Made by a program: the position numbers and the translations under genes
Source: Eremophila alpestris peregrina
Taxonomy: Eukaryota; Chordata; Aves; Passeriformes; Alaudidae
Direction of reading: 5' to 3'
Length of the DNA: 64,000 nt
Assembly: GCA_009792885.1 (NCBI GenBank)
Contig: WMCF01000029.1
Coordinates: 4,730,000-4,793,999, forward strand
The notes under the pieces: model-generated
The model's input: the letters and a program-made list of their open reading frames with translations, nothing else
Told to the model about the DNA's origin: nothing
Database searches by the model: none
Part shown: piece by piece, positions 47,268 through 64,000 of the stretch
How the letters are laid out: each line of letters starts with the position of its first letter
Position numbering within the stretch: the first letter of the stretch is position 1

Positions 47268-50200
47268 GTAGGGCTGCTCCGGGGCCGGGCTGCCCCCCGC
47301 GGCACGGCGGGAGCGGGCCCCTCGGCCCGGGCGGCCGGAGCGGCGGCGCGGGCGGGCGAGCGAGGCTGATCGGCCCGGGGGCGGCGGGAGGAAGGATGTC
47401 CTTTGCCGGGGGGGACTCCGGCCTCCGCCGCCTGCGGAAGTTTTGCTGCTGCGTTCAGCGCAGTTCTGCGAGCCCGCAGATAGCGCACAGGTACCGCTCG
47501 CTCCTGCCGCCGGGCGCCCGCGGGCTCCGGGAACCTTTTGTGGGAAAAGTGACTTAATGCTCTTAATAAGTAGCTTGAAACACCCGACGGAAATGGCTTG
47601 AAGAGAGACTGCCCGAGTTTTGGGCTTTGAGGAACAGGTACCCTTGCCTAGGCAGGCAGGATGCTCTCGCTTGGCTTCTGTAGAATGTGTCTCTTTTCCT
47701 GGCTAATTCAGTGCGGTTTGGGATCAGCCTGACAATGGCTGTTAATTGTGTTGGGGAAAAAGAGACAGCGGTCGGCGTGTTGTCGTACGGCCGGTGCTGT
47801 TGCTAGCAAGCTTCTTGTAAAGATATGTGTGTGTATATATAAAAATAACGTCGTCACAGCATTATGTGTTTGTCAACCAGTTACAAATTCTGGAAAGCGG
47901 TGGCTTAAAATAGAGATGCATTTTGGTTTGGCAACTGCGTTCAGAAAGTGTGTGCTGTAAAGCTAAAATGGGAACTTTCATTTAAGCCCTTTGCTCAAAC
48001 TCAGTCCTTGCTTGTGTGGTTGTTATCTCGAATTCACTCTTGACTGGTTACCTGTTCAGTGGAACAGCAGATGGTAGCAGATCTGCAGAGGTGCAGAAGG
48101 CTGTGGTTAGCTGATGGTGGGCTTCCTCTGGGGACTTTTCATTACTATTATCTAAAGGGAGAGCCAAACCATTTTTAAACACAATACTAAAAAGTACACC
48201 GGGTTCCTGTGTGTTTTTACAGATCCTTCAGAAGATTTATAAACTAATAGTAACATTTGCTTACTGCCAGCACCGAGTTCCCTAAACAGTGTGGGGAGCA
48301 AGTGGGAGGCTTTAGAAAGCAGCAGTTTCGTGAGTTGGACGATGACTCACTCTGCCTACTGACTGCAACGTGGCTGATCTAAAAAAAAGTTCTTCTGTGC
48401 CCCGTATTTTTTAGTCAAAGGGATAGTACTTAGCAGGTTGTATAATATGTCATTAGTCATTCTTGGTCTTTCTCCTGTGAGTAATAATTTGATCATTATA
48501 TGGTCAGCATAATCAAATTAACTGGTATCTTTCAGTCTTATTTGTATTTCTGACAAAGCAAACATCTCATACCTGACTGTTTCGGTGTACATCCTGTTTC
48601 CTGAAAACTGTGATAAATCCACGTGCAGGAGTTGACCACGATTTGCAGGGGCTGCTTGCGCAATGCCTGAAGCCAGTCAAGTGTGATGAGCATCGGAAGG
48701 GGTGACTTTAAAGCCCTTCTGTGGGTCACTTCTGTTACCCTCTTCCAAGAACTGACCCGTTTTAGAACCCACTTAAGAAACGGGTATCTTTGTGTTGTCC
48801 CTCTTTAAAACTTTGTGTGAAGGAGTGAAAGTATCACTTTAAAAAGCCTGGTAGTCATGGCAAGGTGACAGCCTAGATGATAATGTCATTGCCTGCATCA
48901 ACAGCCTGTTCAGCACAAATCAGGATGATAAACCCCCCCTTTTTTATACTCTAGTCCATTATACATTGCGAGTATAGAACATGGGATTAAGTAATTTGTT
49001 CGCAGATAGGAAGTTTGGAGCAGGATCAGATCACATGAAGACTGCACTGGGTTGGTTACTTATGTTGTCAGCATTAATTTTCTTGGCTAAATCAGTCTGC
49101 TTGTGGAGATCGTTGCATGTTCTCTGAAAACTTTGTAATTAGTGGACACCTAGTGAAGGGATAAGTGTAAACTGATAATTAAAAATGCATCATTTCAGAG
49201 ATACAGAATGAAAATGTTAGGGCTCCTACTTCAGGAAGCAAGTGGGCCATAGTTCCCTTTCTCCCTGAAGCAGTCCTTTTGTTGCTGCATTCACTCATGG
49301 CAGTAGGGGGTAAGATCTGAGTTATGGCAAAGAGATGGTAGATCTTTGCTGCTGATGGGCATCACTCTGAATGTGCCCCTGGGCTGTTTAATGGAACCAG
49401 CTAAAAGAGAGGTTCCAGATGTGTCACGCAGCTGGTGCAGTTTCGGTATTGCTGCATGTTGAAGACATCAGCAGTGTGAAACAATAAGCCTAATTATGAG
49501 GCAGAATACAAGTGTTTGTAGGTGGTCCCAAGGATGTAAAATACCACTTAATGCAGGGTAATTGAACAGAGAACTTGGACCTCGAGTTGATGTGAAATTT
49601 GAAGTGTTGGTACAAAAAATAATTTCCATAACAACTGGGGGGGGGGTGTTGGAATGAAAGGTGAATGGGGTGTTGTAAACTGTTGTACAGGCAGCAGCTC
49701 AGAATGAGTGAACCTGAAAGTAGCACATGGGAGTGAGAAAATACTTTCAAGTTTAAACATGTTAAAAATCAAGACCTAGACATCTGGGTTTTATAATTGT
49801 GAACAGAGGTTGATAGTCACTGATGCTGTCCTCTTTAAGGTAAATTTTACTTTTGTTCTTTAAATAAATTCATCGGTATTTTAAAAGGGATCCTCACTCT
49901 TTAATATTGGTAAAAATTCAAGTTTTGGGAAAAGTAGTTCGGTTACCTCATTGTGTTTGTACTGAGGCTATAATAACCCTTGTAAAACACTGTTTAAAGT
50001 TAGGACTCTTGCCAGTGCACAAAGAAAGGAATCTTAAGTTCCATGTACTGAGTAGAGAAAGCCCTGAAGATCACCCTTGTGGCAGGGGTTACCACATCAG
50101 TAGAGGGCAGCTCAATGCTTTTCAGTTCAGAAATACTGCATTTGGTGATCTTGATTTAAAAAGAAAACTGAGCAGAGGATAGCATGTGTTTTGTCATGTT

Positions 50201-51687
50201 CTGTCCATGTACCTGGGGACAGGTGGTGTGTGGCAGGAGGGAGCCAGCCAGGGCATTGGGGCTGTGTCATGGTGACATCAGACATGAGCTGAAGGAAGGG
50301 TAATATTTAAATGTGTTCTACCAGTCTTGTTTCTCATTGCCAGTGTGCCTTTCTTGCCTTTTTTCCCTTTTTTCCTCTAAACAATTCTGATTACTTTAGT
50401 GAATTGAGGCCATTATTTAAAATATGTTAATAACTTGTCAGCTGCTCTTGCTGTTCTGTTGAGCGAGGAGACTTGTTTTGCTTGCTCGCAGTTGTCCCAC
50501 TGAAAGGCTAGCACTGTTTTAAAGGGAAACATTCATATCATTAATTCTGAAGTGTTGGGTTAGTGTGGAGACCTTTGCATTTAGGTAGAGAGCTGAGGGA
50601 AGAGCTGAAATGTGTTAATCTAAGATTGAACAGGAGGCAGTAAGTGGTTTGATGTGACCTATGCATGTTGGGGAAGAACATTCAAGTGACTTGTAGTGGA
50701 ATTGCCCAAGGCTTACCACACTGTGTAGCATGCACCTCTGACTCTTCCCTTTGTGGCATTTTTGAGCTTTTAGAAGAAGTGAGGATGTTGTACAAAAATG
50801 CACCCTGTGGTCTTTATGACTGCATTCTGCTGTTGCTGACGGGAACTTATTGAGAAAATTGCCAGTTTGGTTTTTCATAAATAGTAGGTGAATTCATTAC
50901 ACTATTAAAAAATAAATGATGTCTGAAAGAGCCCATATGTTAGGGGAAATGGTTGTAGAACATACAATTTACTCTGTAAAATGTACTTGCTGCTAGTTTT
51001 TCTTTGTAGTCTAGGTTGGATAAGTGTAGAAATAATTGATAAAGTAATAATATTTGTCTCATACATAGGAGTTACCCCTATGATCCCCGTAACAACGAAT
51101 CTATAGAGGCAGATTTATTATTTGAGATCCAAAATCACAAGGATTAAAGCTTTATAAGTGGCATTGGATGTGTGCTGGATTCAGTAAATTCTGGGAGTGT
51201 ACAAGCCTTACCCTTTTTGTGTGACCAGTACCTAGTTACTTCTTATTATGGTGAAATAGTTAAACCTGATTTTGTCTTCAAATAAAAGTTTAGAGAAAAG
51301 AAGTATTCCAAAATTTGCTGACAGATGCTATGGATCCTGTTGCTTCTGGCTTGTATCTTAACAGCTCTGTTGGAGAATTACCAAATTTGCTTTGTTAGTC
51401 TCTTTATTAAGACTCAGGAGGACTTTTTGTTTTGTGCCATAAATTCAATTGATTACATCAAAAATGTTCACAATATATGGTTTAGAAATGGTGGTTGGTC
51501 ACTGTTGCTTTCATCCACAAGTGTGAAAAGTACATATGATTTCTAATTAACTTACTTTATTGATGGTTTCTTATTTTTGTAACTGGACAGTAAATAAGTT
51601 GTATATTTAGGACAATTCAATGAGTTGGAGAAGGAGGAAGACTTTTGTGTGTGCTGGGGTACTGATGTATTTTTCTCTGCTTTTCAG
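47268..51687 (+). other. MAPK6: MAPK6 intron 1 (inferred)
   Basis: Its first 300 bases are still CpG island. The rest is ordinary AT-richer intron with a run of eleven G at about 49637-49647 and no recognisable transposon. Open frames here are short and look random. I see no conserved coding segment. Confidence 0.6.
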
Positions 51688-52342
51688 GTTGCCACGGAGT
51701 AAAATGGATGGTAGCTTTGACTGTGATTGTGGTGAGCTGGAGCCACCTGATCATTAACAGAAGGCATCTTTTGTAAATCAAGAGCTGCCAGTTTCCCATT
51801 TAACTAGACTGTAAACAAAGAAGAGAAAAAGGAGGAAGAAGGAAAAAAAAATAGTGCTTACCAGCACCATAGAATGACGCTGCTCAGGACCAGTCCAACA
51901 CTGAATGTATCTGCACTGTGAGGAGGAGGATGTTAATAGAAGCCTATTATGTGCATATTTATTCACATTTTTGTTAAATGTTAACCAGATTAGCACAGTA
52001 GAGCTGAGTGCATAGTATGTCATTTCATTCCGTTTGAGTTTCTTGTGAGTATTTTCTTTAATGTCTGCAGAAATGCTGCACCTTTCTTGAACTATGAATG
52101 CTGCAATCTTTCTATCTTATGCTCAGTTTGAGTTCTAGAGCTTACGGGCTCTAAATTCAAGGGGACACAACAGGCCTGGCTGGCTCATAATGAAATGAGA
52201 GTGTCAAGAAACCATCTTGCAGTCAAAGCCAAGTGTTTCTTCTCCCTTTCTCTAAGACCTTTCCTTCAGATACCAGTGGAAGTGTCTCCGTGTGTTTACA
52301 GAAGCTTAGTAGTTTGAGGAAAAAAACGTAAAGAATTTTAAA
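51688..52342 (+). other. MAPK6: MAPK6 5' UTR portion of exon 2, rich in upstream ORFs
   Basis: The pyrimidine-rich acceptor ttttctctgcttttcag ends at 51687. The 655-nt leader then runs to the ATG at 52343. I count about 15 upstream ATGs, all closed by stops before or out of frame with the main start. The first two overlap in different frames: 51704-51757 (17 codons) and 51708-51776 (22 codons). Others include 51874-51921 and 51930-51977 (15 codons each), 51978-52001 (7 codons) and 52195-52317 (40 codons, ending 25 nt before the main ATG). The acceptor choice is inferred from sequence only, but human MAPK6 also has a long leader in the exon that carries its ATG. Confidence 0.8.
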
Positions 52343-59446
<7,104 letters not shown>

Positions 59447-60584
59447 AACACTCAGCAGACATTTCTTTTGTATTCATGAGATGTGTTTGTCTTTTTTTAT
59501 TACTAGTGTAAGTAATTTTTTTACTTGAATCAGATGGTGTAATTTTGGTATGGATTTCATTAGTTTTCTGTTTACCATTGTTTTTACAATCCAGAATTAC
59601 TTTCTATACATGAGTTAGTTTTGTTTTTAAACTGGCATGTCGTTTGCACACAAAATTAAAGAATAGAGCAAAATAATGCAAAATGCAGGAGGTAACAAAA
59701 AAATGCACTAAACCAAGTAAAAACAAAAAAACATTCTCTCAGTAAAACAGTGTCCATGTTTTGCAGAAAAAGAACCTTGCCTTGAAATTTACACAGTGAG
59801 ACTGTACATAATTGCATGAGAATATCTATTTTTCCCAAAACATTTTTTTCATTCATGCGTATTTTAGAGTTTTTTCATACTCTACACATTTCTTAGACAC
59901 ATGATACCAGCAGCAACTGAAATGAATGCAGAATTTGGTACGCATGTGTTATCTACCTCAAGGTAACAGCAGTATGTGGCAAAACATTAACCACCCATAG
60001 TGCTTCTCATTATGCACTTCAGTTTAGCCAGCATTATTGTAGTAGCTATTCCTATTGAAAATCATTCAATATTTATAAATGTTCTGGTATGCATTCTTTA
60101 TAGTGAAGTGTTAATATGCAGCACTTTTATTTATTTTAGCAAATAAGTATATTTCTGTAATTATAGAAAGTCAATTTTTGAGTTACTTTTCAGATAAAAG
60201 TTTTTGTTTAGCACTATGGTTTTATTGCCTACATAGCTGGATATATATCAACATCGGCTTATTCTGAGGCTATCCAATACATTTTTATTTTTATTTTTTA
60301 GTTTTCATTTCAAGTAAAGCACTCACTGTGTATAGGAATTTGTAATTGGAGGTGCTTGATCTCTACAAAAGAAATTAGGAATTGCTTTATTATCAAATGC
60401 TCCTAGAAGTCTTAATTGTGTTCATTTTTTAAAAATTTTGTAATGTTAGTTGTGTGCATGGAAATAATTAAGGTACAACATTACTGTAGGTTAAAGTTCT
60501 ATATGGTGAGACATTTTGTTTTTACTGTATGTTTTTACTGAATGATTCCTGTCCCACTCCCAGCCCCTCTCAAAAGCAAGCATG

Positions 60585-60590
60585 AATAAA
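60585..60590 (+). terminator. MAPK6: Proximal polyadenylation signal AATAAA
   Basis: A canonical AATAAA 1,139 nt after the stop codon. Downstream sequence is only moderately T-rich, so this may be the minor of the two sites. Confidence 0.6.
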
Positions 60591-60701
60591 ATTAGGTTAA
60601 ATATAGCATGTAGCATCTCGGTCTTTTGAAAATTTGTTTTACCTTCTGATTTTTTGAAATACTGGATGTATCATTGGCTCCCCTGTTTAAAACTAAAAAC
60701 A

Positions 60702-60707
60702 AATAAA
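60702..60707 (+). terminator. MAPK6: Distal polyadenylation signal AATAAA
   Basis: A canonical AATAAA followed about 20 nt later by an A-rich cleavage candidate and then a GT-rich element (ctgtttgtgatgatttgt, about 60729-60746). This is the textbook arrangement, so I take it as the main 3' end. AT content falls sharply just beyond, as expected on leaving the transcript. Confidence 0.7.
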
Positions 60708-60725
60708 AACATGGCCAGCAAAAAC

Positions 60726-63700
60726 GGCTGTTTGTGATGATTTGTACACACCCTGCCAGATGAGGAGCAGCTGCTGTGCTGCAGCTGGGGGAGTTGTGAG
60801 GGTCACTGCCTAACACAGGGTGCTCATGGAAGAAACTCTCCCTGGAAGTGCCACTGCTGGGGCTGCAGCATCCTGGCAGGAGACTCCCAAGAGTTTCCTT
60901 CTGTCGTCGTGCCTGCAGCCTGTACCAAGGAAAATCCCATGAACTGGTGTGGCTGTGAAAGCACAAATACACAGCGGTGTCATAGCCATTTCTGGTCAAA
61001 AAAAAAAAATTACTTTCAGGGTATGAGTTACCAAAGTTACTGTTTCATCAATGTTTTAGACAGATTAGGAAAAGGAAAAGATGGCAGTCTGGAGTGAAGG
61101 TGAGCATGCAGGTTCTCTGCCTCAGCCTGGCTGGAGCACTTCCATGAGGAAGGTTTTGGGAACATGACCAGGTAGCTCCCGTGGGATATTTCAAAATGTG
61201 CAGGTCAGGTCTCTGTTGCAGCAAGCCCTAGAACAGTGTGTATTTCTCTTCAGTTCCTCCCATCACAGCCGTTCCAGAGGGAGCTCATTAACTGTACAAT
61301 AAAGCTACATCTCCTGGCAAACTCCTGCAGCTTTTCCTATGACTGTTCTAGTTCCATCCGTGCTCCTGTGGCAGGTAGCACAGCTGCAGCTGGCCTAAAA
61401 CAGGGATCTGCCCCTTCAGCGTGGCACAGGATGGGCACCTGCAGAGGGGACAAGGGAGTGTGTCCTTGGGCATGGTCCTGGACGTTTCTGCAGCCACAGC
61501 AGTGGGGTGTGGGCTGTGGGAGGGGGGTGGTGACCTGCTGCCCTCTCTGGGCAAGGGACTGTTCTCAAGGGCTGTGGAGGCTTTTGTTGAGATTGGAGGA
61601 AAGCAGTGGGTGGGAGGATGTGGGTGGAAGAATGGGAAACAGAATTCAGCTTAAAAACACATCTTGTACAGATGAAGTATCTTTTTTGCTTTCTTTTTGC
61701 TTTTTTTATTTTTGTTGGGTTTTTTTAGAATACATGAGAAACTCAACAGCACTTAAGAGGCCTGTAAGGGTACAAAGGAATATTTTACACTAAAAGGAAG
61801 GGGAGAGTCGGGTGTTGAGCCTAAAGCCAGCTTGGTGCTTCATTACCTTTGTCTCGTACCTGTGCTGAGGAGGCAGCACTGTATAGGCTGTGCTGCCTGC
61901 TTTGGTGCAAGCCCTGCTCTCAAAACAGGCTGCAGGGTGCAGCTGGGCAGTCGGGATTATTAGCTAGAAGTGATTCCCTGTGTGGAGACAAAAGTGTTTT
62001 GTAAGGACCATGCAAAGTGAGCTCGCTGCAGGAAAGTGAAGGTGCTCTGGGTGTGGTGCTGGGCTCTCCCTCGGCAAACTGCAGGAGTGTTGGAAGGACA
62101 GCCTGCAGGAAGTGCAGGGCGTCACAGGTTGTTCTCGTGGGGTGGAAGATGGTTCCTGCCCCGTGCTCATCATCTGTGCCTATCCCTGCAGGAAAAAATA
62201 GGTCAGTTACATGTGTAACCCTTTGGCTGTGACTTAGCAACAGCATTGTCTTTAAAAACAAAATATGGGAGACTTGAATTGTGAAGCAGATAAAGGGACC
62301 ACTGTTTCACGCCAAGGTGCTTGCCAAGTACAATGGAACACCCTTATTTAACAAAAAAGCAAATAAGAAATGAGAACATTAACCATCTTTTAAAAGTACC
62401 CATTATTCTCCAAGTGGCCTTTGGTTAAAAGGCAGCATTTTAAAGTTAATTTAACAAGAGCTTCAGCTAGAAGAGGTGATGTTTACAACAGACCAGGACA
62501 GAGCCTTTTATGTGTCCTGTCATCACATGAGATGTAATAATTGCTGAACAGTTTGTTCTGATCAAGAGTTCTCAGCCATGGTCACTTAGCTTTCTCAGAG
62601 TTGTATTTAATTTTAATTAAATCAGAGTTGCTCTATATAATCTTAGCTATTCTAAGCTGTTGCCCACGCTGCTGGTATTGGTGTGATGAGTAGCACAGTG
62701 TGAGTAGCACAGCTTAGCTGGTCTTTGCTGTGAGCAGAGCTGATCTGATGGGGCTCTAGGCTGGATGTGGGGTTCTGTGAACCAGCTGGGCACTGGGGCA
62801 GGCCCTGCTGCTGCTGCCCCTCCCTGCCCTGCTCAGAGGGCACTGTACCTGCAGCAAAGGGTTCACTGCCCACAGCAACATCTGTGCCTTGATGTGCTTT
62901 GTTTTCCTGTCACCTTGCTGTTGCCTTTTCTGTACTGCAGAAGCTCTCAGAGCCGTGCCTGCTGAATCCTTTTAAAGCCCTGCCAAGTTCCCACTTTGGT
63001 CCAAGATGATTGCCTGGAGGCACTGGTTTATGAGCAGGTTTTTAATGCTTTTTTTTACAGGCATCCACCAGAGAGGTTTTTTTTCCATGTGGAGCTATTT
63101 TTTCTGTCCCCTTCTAACCTCTGTGACAGTCAGGGATTGTAGGAGTATTTCCACATGTGTGCTTTCATCTACACATGTATAGTGCAAACCCCAGAGAACT
63201 GTAGGCAGGGTCCCAAGGAATTCAGTGACACATTGTGGTGCAATTATTGCTGGATATCAAGAGGAAAACCATCCTTGAGCTAAACCTGCTCCCACAAGTC
63301 TTCTTTTCTTTATACTCATGTTGCTTTCCTGCTCCTGAGATCTGGAAGTGCTTGTCAAGCCTTCAGCTGGGTTTTACACGTAATTAAACAGTACCCTGTC
63401 TTTGTTCTCCCAAAGATGCAGCCCTGAGCAACAGAAGCCCTGAACCACTTTGTTCCTTACACCTTGAATTATTTCAGTTCTTACAAAATCCTGTAAATTC
63501 TTGTTTGCTGTTCTGCCACTGTTTGCGTCAGACTTGAGCTGCACAACCTGGGAAGTAATGCCAGGGGGTATTTAGTAACAAGCAAATAATCCAGATCACT
63601 GCTGGCACCCAGCACTCAGGCTTCCATTCCAGTGTCTATATTTAAAATGGTTATCTGCTTATGCTGAGTGCTATTGGAGAACTCCTTAAAATACTGACTG

Positions 63701-64000
63701 TGGAACAGTTCAGTGGCTGCTCTTGGCCGGGAAGTAGCATGGCTGATGGGGTGATTTGTGTGCAGCAGGTCATGAGCAGAGGGAGCTGTGCCCAGCAGCC
63801 CCTGGGGACGTGGGGATGGCCAGGTATGGCCACGCTCTGCAAATAGCTGGGTCATAGCTGGCAGCAGCCACACGTGTCATTTGCTTTCCTCAGGAATCTG
63901 TCTGCTGCATCCTGACTGCTGAGCAGCCCTTCTATAGAGAACTCTGATAATAAAATACCTTTTGTAATCTCTGTGCTGGGCTACTGCAGCCAAAATTACT
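60726..64000. other. Intergenic sequence downstream of MAPK6
   Basis: Base composition returns to the CTG/CAG-rich background after the MAPK6 3' end. There is an A12 run near 60999-61010 and a further AATAAA at 61298-61303 without supporting context. No exon of the expected neighbour BCL2L10 is recognised, so that gene, if syntenic, lies further right. Confidence 0.65.

Larger units (their letters stand above)
46140..47560 (+). promoter_or_regulatory. MAPK6: CpG island, presumed MAPK6 promoter
   Basis: This is the only long CpG-dense, very GC-rich stretch in the window; both flanks are CpG-poor. It lies about 4-5 kb upstream of the MAPK6 exon 2 acceptor, where a housekeeping-type, TATA-less promoter is expected. 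GC-box-like GGGCGG runs are frequent, especially 47150-47180. I see no TATA box. The exact start site cannot be set from sequence; the region from 46.9 to 47.2 kb is most likely. Divergent leftward transcription is possible, as at most CpG islands, but nothing here shows it. Confidence 0.85.
59447..60725 (+). other. MAPK6: MAPK6 3' UTR
   Basis: AT-rich sequence follows the stop codon for about 1.28 kb, up to the second polyadenylation signal. It has a Pumilio-type TGTACATA at 59803-59810 and an AU-rich nonamer TTATTTATT at 60127-60135. The length is close to what I recall for mammalian MAPK6. The end is inferred from the signals, not from a transcript. Confidence 0.8.

Noticed and set aside
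46204..47369. Long plus-strand ORFs (353, 246 and 120 codons) in the CpG island
   Set aside because: They are translations of the same GC-rich sequence and minisatellite in several frames. No recognisable domain, and they sit where a non-coding first exon is expected.
45896..47488. 530-codon minus-strand ORF across the CpG island
   Set aside because: It is Arg/Ala/Pro/Gly low-complexity sequence with no domain. The ORF exists because the GC-rich DNA and the stop-free 10-bp array lack stop codons. It overlaps equally long plus-strand frames.
61236..61793. 185-codon plus-strand ORF downstream of MAPK6
   Set aside because: No resemblance to BCL2L10 or to any family I know. It runs through T-rich low-complexity sequence near its end.

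Overview
This window looks like vertebrate nuclear DNA, most likely from a bird. The 3' ends of CR1 LINEs lie near 8.9, 17.3 and 27.0 kb, and the repeat load is otherwise light. The only gene I can support is a complete, intact copy of MAPK6 (ERK3, an atypical MAP kinase). It has GT-AG introns of 0.6-4.4 kb and encodes 721 residues, the length I know for human ERK3. Assigning it to songbirds or another bird group would be a guess.

Layout. Positions 1 to about 46.1 kb contain no coding sequence I can defend. The stretch is CpG-poor and rich in CTG/CAG and TG/CA, with three CR1 remnants, a few small satellites and several short inverted repeats. From about 46.14 to 47.56 kb there is one strong CpG island, the presumed MAPK6 promoter and non-coding exon 1. 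It holds a perfect ten-copy 10-bp minisatellite and a four-run G-quadruplex motif. Intron 1 follows to 51,687. Exon 2 (51,688-52,897) has a long leader with many upstream ATGs, then the start codon at 52,343 and most of the kinase domain. Coding exons 3-6 run to the stop at 59,444-59,446. The 3' UTR has AATAAA signals at 60,585 and 60,702. The last 3.3 kb is intergenic.

How it fits together. In human the order is LEO1 - MAPK6 - BCL2L10, with LEO1 divergent from MAPK6 across a gap of tens of kb. The empty left part of the window fits such a gap. A LEO1 promoter island is not visible, so that gene, if syntenic, lies beyond the left edge. The leader and 3' UTR carry plausible post-transcriptional control elements: a G-quadruplex motif, overlapping upstream ORFs, a Pumilio site and an AU-rich nonamer. 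The most unusual non-genic structure is a near-perfect 20-bp inverted repeat at 38,271-38,329, small enough to be a pre-miRNA-like hairpin. I found no convincing new multi-gene system, and no CRISPR array, tRNA or rRNA gene.
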